Shown here in pieces: positions 1-62,018 of a DNA stretch of 64,000 nt. Made by a program: the position numbers and the translations under genes. Location: assembly GCA_012295275.1 (NCBI GenBank), contig CM022670.1, forward strand, positions 18,435,698 to 18,499,697. The letters are read 5' to 3'. Under the pieces are notes generated by a model, which was not told the DNA's origin, ran no database searches, and saw nothing but the letters and a program-made list of their open reading frames with translations. This stretch comes from Chrysomallon squamiferum (taxonomy: Eukaryota; Mollusca; Gastropoda; Neomphalida; Peltospiridae). Every line of letters starts with the position of its first letter. The first letter of the stretch is position 1.

Positions 1-1558
1 ACACAGTCCAGTACTTAATGTATCAGTATTTTATTTGCATGCTTCATTAATTGCTTAAATGTGAAAACATATTTCTAAAATTTCAGTTAAATGGGTTTTT
101 TTACAGTTAAATGATGTGTGGAATATATTTTAATGGTTAACTGATGTCTGGGTTGTATTTTTATGGTTAACTGATGTCTCAGTTGTTTTAACTGTTAACT
201 GTCTCATATCTCTGGAATATGTTTTACAGTTAGGTTTTGACTATTACAGGATTAAATGTAACATGTATGGAGTATATTTTTACATTTAACTGACAGCTGA
301 GTTACATTTTTATGGTTAACTGATGTATCAAATATGTTTTGACTGTTATGACATTTTTGTGATATATTTTGACTGTTAACTGATATATCTCTAGGATATG
401 TTTTGACTATTATCTGATACATCTCTTGGGATAACTGTATCATACATATGTTTTGGATGTGTTTTCACTGTTAATTATTATGTGTGACTTGAATAAGTTA
501 CATATTTAATTGCAACACAATTAAAGCCTTTATCTTTTTCTTTTTTACTTTCCCAGCCTTTAAATTTAATTCCAGTAAGCAGTTACACTTATAATTAACC
601 ACTTATTCATATATTTCAGTAAGTGAAATAATTCATTCATATTTAAGTTAATAGTATTATTCTGTGTTACCTTCCAATAACTATTAAGTAGCCACATTTT
701 AAAGCAAAATAATTTTCAGTTATATTTCACACAAATACTGTTCACATAATGATATTTCAGTAAGTAAAATGTTTATGCTCTATTCAGTTTTTAATTTATC
801 ATACTGAAAATCATATTTTATTAAAATAATATTCATTTAGAGACAATTCATTAAGTAAATTTTTAATTTACATTTTATTGATGGACGTGATCTGATTTAT
901 AATTTTACTGTCTCAGAAAAATGTATTTTTCAAATTCATCTCTTCAAACTGTTGCTATTTTTATGATTCCTGGTCATCATAAAAGCCACAGAGAGAAAGC
1001 TTACAGTGAAAAATATTGATTTGTTAATCAGATTTCATGCTGGTAATGAAAATACTATTATTTATAGGCCAAAGCAAAAACAAAATTTGTTTTATGATGA
1101 ATCATATAAAGAGACAAATGTAAAATTAGGGATGAAGTATGTTTTGGATGATGGGAAGGTTGAAATGATAATGTAACAAAAAGAATAATTTCATTTGGTT
1201 GTATTATTTCACTTGCTGTTCAGTTTTGTTCTTAATTTTTTAGATTTTTAAAATTAAATATTTAAACATTTTTTTTTTTAAATGATTGTCTAAATGAAGT
1301 ACTTCTTGAATTTAAAAAAAAAACATAATTATTATTTTTTAAATAAGCTTGAAAATGCATATCAGTAAAAAAAATTTTTAATATTAGCTGTCATTCAATA
1401 TTTTTATCATTTCTGTCATGTCATTCTCCATTCTTTCTTTTCCTTTTTTTTTTTTTTTTTTTTTTTTTTTTCCTTTTTTTTTTCCTTTTTCTTCCTACCC
1501 CTCTTTTATCTTTCTTATATAAAACAAATCAAAATTTGTATATTAATATGTAATGCAG
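1..1558. other. Non-coding stretch upstream of first recognised exon
   Basis: Probably the intron preceding exon 1, because exon 1 begins with a clear acceptor at 1557-1558 and starts in mid-protein. It contains a degenerate minisatellite (about 85-475), AT-rich unique sequence and a long T tract near 1443-1490. No segment here reads as neurobeachin N-terminal sequence. Confidence 0.6.
85..475. repeat. Degenerate tandem repeat, unit about 35-45 bp
   Basis: The motif ggttaactgatgtct and close variants (gttaaatgatgtgt, tttaactgacagctga, gttaactgatatatct, attatctgatacatct) recurs about every 35-45 bases. The copies are separated by T-rich spacers such as atatgttttgactg. Copies are diverged and vary in length, so this is an old minisatellite. 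Confidence 0.6.
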
Positions 1559-49059
<47,501 letters not shown>

Positions 49060-49475
49060 TCACACAGAACATTTCTTACACTGATTCCATCACTAAGTGA
49101 TACTGTGTGTCCTTACTGAGTAACCCAACTGACAGATCTTTTAGCATTTTGTTTATTAGCTCACATCTTTAATCTACTTGTTTTTTCTCTTTTTCTGTTG
49201 CTGTATTACACAAACATAAATACACTTATAATTTTTATTTTTTATCAATATCAGCACTGACGCTTATTACTAAAGGCAATATACATTGGTGCAGAATAGC
49301 TAAAGACTGAAGCAGAGGTTGAACCCCAGTGCAGTACTGAGAAATTGCAGCACAGCTGTCTTATTTTCACTACTAGGCAGATAACTGCAGTTCTTTCAGG
49401 ATGCTTTGCTGTAAAAATTAGATATGTACACATTGCAGATTTGATTTCTTAAAGGTTTGCTCCTGAGCCACATTT

Positions 49476-49481
49476 AATAAA
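49476..49481 (+). promoter_or_regulatory. Candidate polyadenylation signal AATAAA
   Basis: First canonical AATAAA after the stop codon, 417 bases downstream, in an A-rich setting. It is a candidate only; such hexamers are frequent by chance in AT-rich DNA. Confidence 0.35.
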
Positions 49482-51044
49482 AGTAAAATAATGAAAATTT
49501 GAATGAAGCAGCATGAATGAGAACAAAACATTTCGATGGTTTCAGTTTTAAAATACTGCCATTCTAAATTGTACTTATCTCGAGTAGTGCAATGGTATTT
49601 TATATATATAAAATGAATAGATAGCTTGTATAATTTACAATATAGATATATTCTTAAATATATACAAAGATGATATTATACTGAAACATTTCAAAACAAA
49701 ACTAATTAATTTTATTTCCAAATTATTCCTCATCTGAATTTTTTTTAAGGTAAAATACAACTTTTTATTTTCTCATAACTTTTTTAATCCGTCTACACGC
49801 AATTTATTCTAAGATGTAGATGGATGGTTTTTGTGATTCAGTTATTTTACTGGGATATTTTATTAATTGTTTTTTTCCCCCAAATTTTGCATTAGATACT
49901 TTTTTTTTTTTTCTTTAATATTATTAATTCTAATTTAATATAATTACTTCAATTTGTATTATTATTTTTAATTTATAAATGACTATAGTGTAACAGTGTG
50001 TGAACTGAGGAGTGGGTAAGTGAAAATGCTACATATCAAGTTTGAAGTAAATCCGTCCATCAGCTCACTGAGTCTGAGTTTGACACTGGTAAAATCTGTG
50101 TGCTGTCAGTCTGCATGCAGTGATTGGGTTGTGTTTTTAATATGATAAGTAGTAGAGTGGTCTGTTGAGTTGAGTTTGAGTCAGGACTCAGATGGAAGAT
50201 TTATAAATCTTGAGGTTTGATCTTGGGATGTTTTATTTATTTATAATTATTATTTATCTATTTTGTTTGATTTTTTGTTAGGTTTTTCATTTCTACTGAA
50301 TGATGTATTGATTCTGCTCACAAAGGAGTGAAAAATAAGTTTAGCTTAACAGATAAGAATAATCTTACTTTACTTATTTATTATTCTTTGGTACAAAAAA
50401 CAAAAATTAATTATTATTGCTGTATTGCTTGGCTGTATTAAGTACTTTTGATTCAGTTGTAAGGCTCATTTTTCTTTTTAATTATTTCTTTATTATTATT
50501 ATTATTAATTTGTTCTTTTATTTATTTATTTATTTTTTAAAGATAGTTTCTCCATCTTGTAAACTGTATATGAGACAAAAGTAAACATTTGGAAAATGAG
50601 GAAGAGATTTGACATTTATAGAATTAGGACCAGCAATTAATATATAACATTATTATTATCTGAGCTTTTGTTATAAACATCTATTAAATATAGTGATTAC
50701 TATTTGATTGAAGATTTATTTTCTTGTGTTTTATGTAAGCAGATTTTTCACTTATTTACAAGTTACATATGGATAATATGTCAAGTCGGACGTAGTAAGT
50801 TATATTCTTAGAATATTGAAAATACATAATATGCAACTATTTGTTAAATGTGAGTATAGATTATGCTGACAGGAAATTGTTGTTATAATCAGTGTTTGTG
50901 ATGATTGTGTATAACCATACGAAGAACAGTTTGTTTAATTATGAAGTACATTATAGATGTTTTGAACTACTGGATTATATATAATAGTGACATTTTGTAT
51001 ACCTTCAGTTTATTGTTTGGAAATGAAGACTAGCGTTTGTTGAT

Positions 51045-51050
51045 AATAAA
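51045..51050 (+). promoter_or_regulatory. Candidate polyadenylation signal AATAAA
   Basis: A canonical hexamer about 2 kb after the stop codon. An alternative 3' end, not distinguished by sequence alone. Confidence 0.25.
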
Positions 51051-52981
51051 GTATGACAGCATAACCAACCCACTAATAGACTGCAAGTTTAAAATAAATC
51101 AGATGAAAATTGATTTTTAAATAATTAAACCATCAGTAATAAAACAAGGGAAAATGATAGCAACAACATTTCTTGTTATTTTGTTCCATACTTTATTGTT
51201 AACAATGGTTGGTGTTAAGAAATTTAAAGCATTTACTTGAAAGTATACATAATGAATTTAGGTTCACACCCCCAACAAGCATCCTACACTTTCAGAATAA
51301 GTATCTTTGTGAGATGTGTCATGGATGTTTTGAATACTGAATTGTATATAATAGATTTATGAATAATTGTGAGATATACAGTAACTGTTTTAAAATGTTA
51401 GATTAGCTCTTTTGAATTGTGAACAACATTATGTTAATTACTTCACTAACTATTAATGTTAAATTGTGGATGGGATGTTTCTAGTTGACCAGTGAATTTC
51501 ATTTCTGAAGATGTTTTTAAGTTGGTAAATTGCTGAAATAACCTGAAATCAGTTTCCATGCTTTTATATATTGAAAATATTCATAAACGTTACATTTATT
51601 GCAGTAGTGTTTCTGCCACAGATTATATAAATAAAATACAGATTCAATAGTTTCTGACAATGAAGGAAACAAATAAAAAATAAATTATCTATATGACCTC
51701 AAACAAAGATATGAATATGAGTAAACTAGTGATAAGCTTCAGAAAACCCAGAATAGTGGAAGGAACTTGCAAAAGTAAAATTGTCACAAATAAAAGAGAG
51801 TAAAATAGTATTGCCATATTTCTGTCCAGTGAAATCCTTATAGTTGGGTTTCATTCAAAAAATACTCTGAATGACAAGAAAGGTAACAAATTTAAATTTA
51901 CTTGATCCTATAGGATATTTTCAGAATTTAAATTCATCAGTTGGTTGTCTGTGCATCCATCCTTGCACTAACTACAAATACATTTATTGCAAACATTAAT
52001 GTAACAATGAACAGAACTTAAAATGTATTTCATGCACCAGTTCATTCTTGATAAATTTTGTTGGTGGTTTTTGTTTTGATTTTCATGAAGAAAATGTGAA
52101 TTATAAATACACATATATTTATTTTAAATATAGATACATACATTTAAATATAAATATATATACATAAATTTAAAATAAATAAATATATAGATTTAAATAT
52201 TAATGTATATAAGCAGTTACTAATCACATAATGCCTGCTAATGTGAAAACATGAATGTTCTGTAGATTCTTTGAAACCTTAGAGTGTACTGAGAAAAGTT
52301 TTACTCATTAAGTTCAGTAACTTTTGAAGGTTGTTTTATGATGTGAGTACTGTCCAGGAACCTGCTAAATAATTATACTGAAACAAATATATATAATAAA
52401 TATATCTTTAGATTTAAAAAAATAATTTGTCTTGTCCAAATTTTTATATAACTGTTTATATTTTTCGTCAGTGTGAGAGATAACGACTTATGTCAAATAA
52501 CAGCAATAATTATATATTTTGCTTTAATTTTTTTTTTTTAACCATTCTGCCAAGATGAATTATTTTATGTTCTAACCAATTAAATATTGTACAGTTTTGA
52601 GGAACAAAAAACCAGTTATACAATATGTATATATATTATTTACTTCTTGTGTTGTGTCTGTGGCTTATATTGTTGTGGGTATTTGCATGAATTACAAATA
52701 TAAGTTTTGTTTTATTTTTTTATTTCAGATCTTCACATATGTTACATTGTTTAAAAACATTCCTTTTTCAAATATTTAGTTATTCTAAAGCTGTGTATGT
52801 CTATATCACTGTTAAATTGTTGATACTTATATTTACACCTGAAGAGATTCATAGCTTTTTATATATGTATGTGTACATATCTATATATCTTTATATATAG
52901 ATATAATCATTTTATTATTCCAACATCAATTTCTTTTTTCCTTCTTTCTGTATTTTTGTTTTTTGATTTATTTATTTTTTA

Positions 52982-53020
<39 letters not shown>

Positions 53021-54463
53021 TTTTGAATATTGTAGTATTCAGAAATTACTTTTTCTGTACAATTTGCTATTATTACTATTATTATTAATTTTTAAGTTTA
53101 ATTTGGTTTATTCAAGGGTGTTGCTGGCTAAAGTGATGTAACAAACAGCTATAACATTCCTGTGCTAACTTTTTTGTCACATTATAGTATTCTTTCTGTT
53201 TTACCACCTCTCCTTTTTTTCTCATGTTTTGGCTTTTTATTAAGTTTTATTAGTTTTTTCTATACACCATTCCGTCATGGTAAGTTTATAGTATAACAAT
53301 TTTTTTTTTTTTTTTTTTTTTTTTTAATGATTATTGTTATATTAACTTCTCCGTCATTCCAGATCATGTTTTTGTTCTAAAAGCTTATTTATTAAAATAT
53401 TGTTTATATATATATTATTATTATCAAAGAAGATGTACTCAGATAGTTTTAAAACAATAAAACATCAAAATAATATTGATAACTGATTCTGTGACAGTTA
53501 ATATTAATCAATAAAAATACGTTATTAACATCTTAATATCAATTAATATTCAAAATGTCAAGAACGTTAGTGTTTATTATTCTGACTCTTTTTACTTTAA
53601 TGATTTAGCAACATAAATGTATTAGAAGCCTTTTCAATGTGGTTTGTTCGCTTGTTTTGTTCTCTTTAAATTGGTAATCGAGTTACAGGTATAAACTTTT
53701 GTTGGGGGTTTTGTTGAAGCTTTTCATATATAGCATCACATATATAAAACTTTGTTTTTGTTGTTTTGTTAAGTGTTTTATAGATTACCTACTAATTGTA
53801 TTGTTTGTTTACATGATTGAAATGTTAGCAGTGTTTAAAAATAACTGATTAATACGTTGTGTTTTTTTCTATCTTGATATGAACTATGAATAAATTACAT
53901 GTGTATACCAATATATGTGGACACATACACACACATAATGACATACATACAAAAAACCTATTAACTGATGAATTATCTATGTATTTTGTTTTGTATTGTT
54001 CCTGTGGGGATAGAAACCTGCTTTATTTAATCTTTAATAAGTATGGATGAGGGTCTTTTTTGTTTGTTTTGTTTTTTTTGTTGGACTTTTTTCCCTTTTT
54101 TTATATATAAAATGCTTTGATTTATTGGTAGCAGTGACTTGTGTGCTGTTCCTTGGTGCATTAAACTTATGAAACCAATATTCAGCAATAGTTAACAATT
54201 TTTGTTTCATTCACAACCAATCTGTCATAGTGTGTATACATAACAGTTTTGCTGTTCTTTTTTCTACGTGTTACCATTTATAAATTATTCATAAGGAAAT
54301 GCCTTGCAGTTATCTTTTGTTAGTGTTTTAAATATAGTGTGTTGAGCACATTAAAATTATAATAAATAAGTTTAACAGCGTGCAGTGGTGAATTGATACA
54401 TTTACAACTAGAAACACCGTTTTTAAACAACGTATAATGCTATATTACTTTTAATAGACAGAT

Positions 54464-54499
<36 letters not shown>

Positions 54500-54976
54500 T
54501 GATGATAATCTCTGAATATCTGCCACCAAATTATGAGGTCAAAGACCTAACCAAGTGTTTGGTGGGGTTTTTATATTTTCCTGGATCTGCCACTAATGTT
54601 TTACACTTCGTAAGTAGCCATTTATTAGTTTAGATGTTACCTTGTCCAAAACAAGGAAATGAAATGTTTATATCAGTCCAGAGCTAAATAAACTAAAAAT
54701 AATTCAGTGCTGTCTACATACTTACTAAATAAATAACAGCAGCAGAAAACATTGTCATGGACAAGACATCGGGGATTGATTGATTATCTGCAGATCATTT
54801 TATATTTCTTTGTTTTATTATTTAATTGTTTAAAAATTAGTCTATGCGTGATATGAAAATTTGGCGTAATGACTGGTTCCATTCTGTGACAATTTTAATG
54901 CCTTTTTACCTTGTGTGATAATTTTTTATTTATCGTTATTGTTTTTGTTGGTCAAAAAACCAAAAACAATTAAATT

Positions 54977-54977
<1 letters not shown>

Positions 54978-55014
<37 letters not shown>
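54978..55014. repeat. (AAT)n microsatellite
   Basis: About 12 AAT units. Confidence 0.95.
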
Positions 55015-55703
55015 CTTGACAGTTAACAGCAATTGATAAATAAAAGAAAATTATTTGCAGTGTTAAAAGAACGAAAAAACGTGAATAAATAACAGCTTCC
55101 GTTATAACATGATTTCTGCAAAACTTTAATTCAGTTTATATGAACTACAGAACATTAGAGATAAATAAATATTTCCAGAAATATATAGCAGTGGTTAACC
55201 ATGGAATATTTAATTCGTAAATGACGTGACACAAGTAATAAAGTCTACAGACCTAATATCTAGCTACTCTGAAATGCTAATTTATCCACAAATGTTGCAA
55301 TAACTAAACATTGTTTAGTATTCCCATTCGATGAATTATCAGGACTGCACACCACCGCCTATCGCTAAAAAGAAAATAAGACAGTACAATAAAAATGGTC
55401 TTGATAATTGAAGTTGCTGTAACTTCAGTCTACGTGTGTTGCAGCAGTGTGTCTGTGTATGTATGCGTGCATTCGTGCGTGTTTGTCACAGAGATAATGT
55501 GTAATGTGTAAAGAAACTTAACCACTGTAAAATTGAAATTTCAAAAAAAAAAAAAAAAAAAAGTTTTACTGACTCATTGTAAAGCACAGCAACAATAATT
55601 AATTTCGTGGGGAATATGAAAATGTGAAAATTACGTGCCTCGTGAACAGTCGCAAATACATGTGCATAGTAGGCATCCACGGTGACACAAAATCGTCACA
55701 GAA

Positions 55704-56415
55704 ATGCCTCGAAAGACACCCAAACAACTCGAGCGAGCCCTGAGTATGGTAGCTACCTTTTTTTTTTTTATCAGTTTTCCCACTTTGGTGAAACCAGCTT
55801 GATGCAGTATTATGGGCAGACATCAGACAAGCCAGGAAAAGGCTGATCCATAAGGACTTCTACTTTGCATCAGCGGAATCGCTTACTGACAGTTACATCA
55901 TCATTAGCGAATACCTTACTTCACACGGTTAGTCGACAACAGTGGCCAGATAAACACAAAGACACTTATTGACAGCGCAAAATCGCCGTTAGGGTGGTTA
56001 CTGATGAAAGCAGGTTTTTGTTCGTTCAGAGATGATTGTAGACAGCATGTTTACCATCGAAGAGGAGAATGGACCGCGGCAGGGATGTATGGGCAGGGGT
56101 GGACATCTCTGGTCATTGTTCACTGAAGTTTTACAGGTCAGCATTTCATCGATGACATTCTGCGACAGATTGTCCTTCAATTTCTCCAGCAACAGCCACA
56201 TGATGTCATTTATCAGCATGAAAATGTCAGACCCCATACAGCCAGAAAAGCACAAAATTTCCTTGGAATCAACATCAGTGTTTGACGAAGCCTGTATAAT
56301 CTCCAGCTGTATCACTAAAAAACTTTGGGAGATCTTGAATCGACATCCACCCTGCAGCCTTCTGCCTAAGGCCTTCCAACGAGAATTACTACGTATCCAA
56401 CATGACCTCATCTGA
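55704..56415 (+). pseudogene. Decayed Tc1/mariner transposase relic
   Basis: A Tc1-like start, MPRKTPKQLERALSMVAT, begins at 55704. The helix-turn-helix part is mostly lost around a T run at 55760. Later fragments in shifting frames include NRLLTVTSSLANTLL, VTDESRFLFVQR (first catalytic Asp in TDESR), VYHRRGEW, FIDDILRQIV, and HDVIYQHENVRPHTA. Active Tc1 proteins have HDNARPHTA, so the second Asp is Glu here. The SPDLSPIEH block with the third acidic residue is not found. Several stops and frameshifts make it inactive. TA target sites and inverted termini were not located. Confidence 0.8.
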
Positions 56416-57387
<972 letters not shown>

Positions 57388-57823
57388 CTTAATTGTTAAT
57401 GCCTTTTTATCTTCATGGTAAAATATGTATTTTTTCTTTTAAAATTATGTAATTTCATTACTATTATACGAATGTTTTTAAACCAAAGTTTTAAAAATTA
57501 ATGTGAAATGTTCTATGTAGAGATTTGGGCGTATTCTCATCATCAGTCTCATTCTAAAATTCACACATGAAAGGTATCATTGATACTGATTTATTAATAA
57601 TGTTTCAAGAATTTGAATTCTGTTATTGTTACTTTTATATTTATGATTAGAATTAGGATCTTTTTTCCCCAAAAGTTTCATTGATTATGCATGTTTCTAT
57701 CTTTTTGATCTTGTATTACTCTCTAAAGTATTGAATAATCAGTATGAAAGCCGATTTTAGTTAGTAAATTGCTGTTATTTCCATATGAATACTATTTTAT
57801 TCTTGCATTTTATACCTTTATTT

Positions 57824-57826
<3 letters not shown>

Positions 57827-57915
<89 letters not shown>
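57827..57915. repeat. (TC)n microsatellite, about 88 bp
   Basis: Second CT tract of the same orientation, followed by a pyrimidine-rich segment to about 57975. Confidence 0.98.
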
Positions 57916-57916
<1 letters not shown>

Positions 57917-58797
57917 TCCCCCCTCCCCTATTTTTCAAATTTCCCTTTCTCTCTCTCGTCTCCCCTTTCTCTTTTCCATATATGTTCCCGCCCGATGAAG
58001 TAGCTGTCACCATCCTGTGACAAATGAGGTTGTTTCCAGGTGTAACGAGCTAAATCATAAATATTCGCTGACAAATTCGCGTTTATATGCTAGCCTCGGG
58101 CTTTTGGATTCTGGCGTATGGTTTTAATAAGTGAAGTTCTGTCACAATAAAGTTTGCTTGCCTCCAGGGCTTGATGTCACCAGGTATAATTGTCCACATT
58201 AGATATACCTTAATACCGGTCTCATTACAGCCCGAGGGTAATGAAATCATTCACCAGTTAAACCAATTTACTTGCAGCTTGTGTATCCGGTTCACTGTGA
58301 TGTCTATCGTCTGCATCGCTGTCCAGGTTGCAAGCAGACGACACTTGATGCAGACGTCAACAATTCGCGCGCTTTTATCTTTTAATTCTAGATGGTTTTA
58401 AGGTTCGCATTTCCTAAACCCGATGCGACGCCTCGTAGTGTTTTATGGCATAAATAAATTACGAGTTTATGAGTAAAAATGTGACACAAGATTAACTGAA
58501 CACTGATTTATAAACAATTTTGCCAGATGAAAATTCTTTTTTATATATACTATGTGTGAACGTTCGCTAGGTCTGTATCCGTAAAGGGAGATAAATCTGG
58601 AAGTATTGTGTGCGATAATGATCTAGAAATAATTGGTAATATTTAAACAATTTCTATGGCTTGTTTTAGATTTTCAAAGATTCGATTTTTGGGTGTTTTT
58701 TGTTTTTTTAATTTCCTATTACTTATTTTATTGCCAAAATTGCAGAAATACGGTTTTAATACTAACTCTTTGAAATGACATGTTGATGAAACAAACA

Positions 58798-58800
<3 letters not shown>
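57916..58800. other. CpG-containing non-coding stretch
   Basis: About 57990-58440 is much less AT-rich than the gene introns and carries CpGs (ttcgcgcgc, gatgcgacgcctcg). No open frame with recognisable similarity. It could be a promoter or enhancer of an unseen gene, or an old repeat. Confidence 0.4.

Positions 58801-58888
<88 letters not shown>
58801..58888. repeat. (TC)n microsatellite, about 88 bp
   Basis: Third CT tract, followed by CA and TGTA repeats to about 58973. Confidence 0.98.
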
Positions 58889-58891
<3 letters not shown>

Positions 58892-58973
58892 CACACACAT
58901 ACACATACACATATGTATAGATGTGTTTGTGTCTGTATGTGTGATATATATGTATGTATGTATGTATGTATGT

Positions 58974-59743
58974 GTAAATAATCATTAATGTAGGATACCT
59001 ATAGCAAGCCATTCGAATATCAACGAAATAACTCAAAAGAAAATTTATTATATGAAAATGAGCTGTGTCATTTACTTCAGGGCTGGCAATTATATTGACA
59101 TTTGATGCAAACAGATGGTGTTGAATTAGAGTTTTTCTTATTTTGGACAGAATGTTAGTTGCAAGATAACATTTATACTATTCGACTATCTGACTAATCG
59201 TCATAATGATATTAGCCAGTTTTCTTTTTTATTTTGCAAATACATAATAATAATAATAATAATAATAATAATTGGAAATACACACATATATGCACATAAA
59301 CAGAGGGAGTGGGAAGCAGGATAGTGTGTGTGAATATCTAAAAGAGAAACGTTAATTCAAATCGTCAGATAATGTCGGAATGAACAGCAATACGAGAACA
59401 TTTGGTTAAAAATGTTTTCAAATTTATTCTGATAAAAGTTGACTGACGCTATCATAATGACAATCAGGCGTGTCATTTCAGGGAAAAGAAAAACTTCGCC
59501 ATTCCTTGCCAGTTTCACCTGCTCCGCTTGATATTTAATCTGCTTAATCCACAACCTGCTGTCAGCGCATAACGAGAGATCGCGAGACTTGGGGAATGAC
59601 AAGCAGCTCGAGCATGCGCCTTCGTGCACTATTTGCGAGATAGAAGTGATAGGGCAGTGATGGATGAAGAAGCAGGGATATCCTCCCAAATTTCGTGGTG
59701 CTTTATGAGAACGGCAGGGTCATAACTCTCTGTATTTAAATAG
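58974..59743. other. Non-coding stretch
   Basis: Contains an AAT microsatellite at about 59245-59271 and a more GC-balanced part at 59450-59740. A reverse-strand open frame at 59357-59689 has no recognisable motif. Confidence 0.45.
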
Positions 59744-60470
59744 CAGTGACGGATCTAGAGGAGGTGGAGTGGAGGTTTACAATTTTGTATCCCTAAGAAA
59801 TCGTTGCAAAACTGATGGTGAAAACGAAATTTTAAGAGAAAATAAATTATACAAATTTTAAAATGAATCTGTACTTAAGAGATTATTATTTATCCAGTTT
59901 ATTACTAGCTGCTTATTCAAGACAATGTTAAAGACGAGTTAAAAATGACATAGAACAGACATAGAACAGCATAGACGATGTTAAAAATGACGACAAGTAT
60001 AACTGCAATCCATTTACATCAAGAAATTGATCCAAGCTCCAAATATCATAGTTTGTCTTAGTAACAGAATTATAGATTCTTGTCATTATGGCTCAATTAT
60101 AACGTTAGTTGGTATTACGAAATAAACATAATTTTTTTTTAATAGTTTCAGTTATTGGCGATTGGATATCAAAAATAGTCTTGGTTCGGAAATATTCGTT
60201 AAAGAAACATGCTACAAAATTATCTTCTTTCATTAGCTACGAATTATCTGTTATATACATTATTGCTATAGACAAGAAAGTACGTGCCAAAAACTTATAA
60301 TGAACTGTGAGATATTAGCTTGAGCAGGAAATGGCCTAAAGGGACAGCTAAATAAAATTGGAACAGTGACCCATCATATACCAGATTTACAACTAGTAGA
60401 ATTAATTCTGGAAGAGTTACTATCATTTTCAAGATTTCCTCCTTTCCAACAGAATCTGGATCTGCCGCTG
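59744..60470. mobile_element. Possible MITE-like element with imperfect terminal inverted repeats
   Basis: The left end cagtgacggatctag and the reverse complement of the right end, cagcggcagatccag, match at 11 of 15 positions; all differences are transitions. Similarity weakly continues inward (ggtggagtggagg against gttggaaaggagg). The cag-g-cggatc-ag motif resembles ends of known DNA transposons, as I recall. No coding capacity and no clear target-site duplication seen. Confidence 0.4.
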
Positions 60471-61700
60471 TGGGCTTGCAGTGATCGAAATCGTCAGCAC
60501 GCAGAGAGAAGAGGCATTAAAAGTCGTTTGAATTAGTCAAATGTAAAAGAGAGGCTCGTATTATCTCGATAACAGTTCGTATCAGCAGCAAACTCGTTAT
60601 TCGAGGAGATGGGTAGCAGCGTGAATTTATGATAACTTTTCTCTCCCAAAAAAAATATTATGAGCTAATGCTCAATCTAGCACTTCACGATTTTTCATCG
60701 AGATCGTTCATTTTGTTAAATATTTGTAGGAGAGGAATTTCTCAGCATCTGCTAAGAGTGAAATATTGCTTTATCAGAGCCGTCCCGAGTTCCAGAGTGG
60801 CTCTTTCAAGAGAATGGTTTAAAAGCGAGATCTGTCAGTGAGAAGTAAATATTTAACTGTAGCAGTTCACGTGTGTCATCAGTCCGGGTTATCATGCCGT
60901 GTGTTGAGTACTGCTTGGCGAATAAACACATAAAAAATAAGATGGCAAAAAAAAAAAAAAAAAAAAAAAAACATTCGTCGCCTTAGCTTAAATTTCACTG
61001 TTTCCTTTTTCGTGTATTTACCAGGTCGTGATTTATCAAAGCAAAGCGTGTTACAAATCATTTAGATTTCTCCGTTTGTAGTTCCTGGATTTTGTGATCG
61101 GTGTTATGCTTTATGTGTACACAATCTGTGCTTGGCGTGTTAATAATTTAGACATTTTATTTACATCAAGTTCATTTATCCAATTACAGTCGAACTTTGA
61201 CTTTCTAAGGTCTTGTTGGATTTATAAATTCCTGGTTTGATCAGTCACATTGGCTTTAAAAATCAAGGTCTTTTATTTGTCCATTCCAAGCAGTGGTCTA
61301 CAATTTCCTTTTGATAAATGTATTTGCAATATATCCTGCTGCGTTGGCATACCTTCGATTATTAGTTAATTTAAAAGCTAACGTATTTTTCTGAAGTTTA
61401 CCTTTACCATTACATATGTTCGTGGTGGTCTCTCTGCGTCTTCGCTTTTTGAAAAACTCCTTTTATACATTAACTGTCCAAGATATATTCAAAATCAAAG
61501 TTTTCATGTCGAATAAACATGTTTGACTATTTAACATTTCGGTAGGTATAAAATTTACAAGGAAAAGGTAGTATCTACGAATACTTATTTTAATGTTGTT
61601 GAACTTTTCATTATTGTTGTTAAAGATTAGTTCTAAAATTAATAATCAGTTAAACATACCAAAATACACTTAAGTTGATTTAATATAAAATTTATTTTTC
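60471..61700. other. Non-coding stretch
   Basis: More CpG than the gene introns between 60480 and 61080, interrupted by a poly-A run near 60950-60971. An ATG at 60895 opens a short frame that runs into the A tract and has no recognisable similarity. No gene supported. Confidence 0.4.
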
Positions 61701-61727
61701 AACTATTCAGAAAAACTTTTTTATTTA

Positions 61728-61729
61728 TT

Positions 61730-61760
<31 letters not shown>

Positions 61761-61985
61761 TTCTTATTCACAACTATTGCGGTGTTTGACCCTCAGCGGA
61801 CTCTACAGGAAGAGCGACTTACTAAATCACGCTCGGTGCACTGAAATATTGTTATTGTTTGTTTTGTTTTCGTTTCAGATTTTAGTCTTGTCCGATTTAT
61901 CGCATTCTAATGGTAATTTAAACTGCTGAAGTATAGGAGGTGAAATGTGATAAAAAAAATAATAATAAAATAAAATAAAATAAAA

Positions 61986-62016
<31 letters not shown>

Positions 62017-62018
62017 AA
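61728..62018. repeat. (TTTA)n and (AAAT)n tracts
   Basis: A TTTA tetranucleotide run at about 61728-61761 and an AAAT run at about 61966-62018, in opposite senses and about 200 bases apart. Confidence 0.85.

Larger units (their letters stand above)
49060..54900 (+). other. NBEA: Probable 3' UTR followed by non-coding spacer
   Basis: No coding similarity. The T-rich bias of the + strand seen in the introns continues, with long T tracts at about 52988-53016 and 53300-53325. Candidate AATAAA signals are numerous (first at 49476; others at 51045 and 51630). I cannot tell which is used, so the UTR length is unknown. Confidence 0.5.

Noticed and set aside
59357-59689. Reverse-strand 110-codon open frame as a gene
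   Set aside because: No motif, splice partner or family similarity; partly covers AT-rich sequence.
60895-60980. Small Cys-containing open frame starting MPCVEYC as a zinc-finger (THAP-like) exon
   Set aside because: The spacing of Cys and later residues does not fit THAP, and the frame runs into a poly-A tract.
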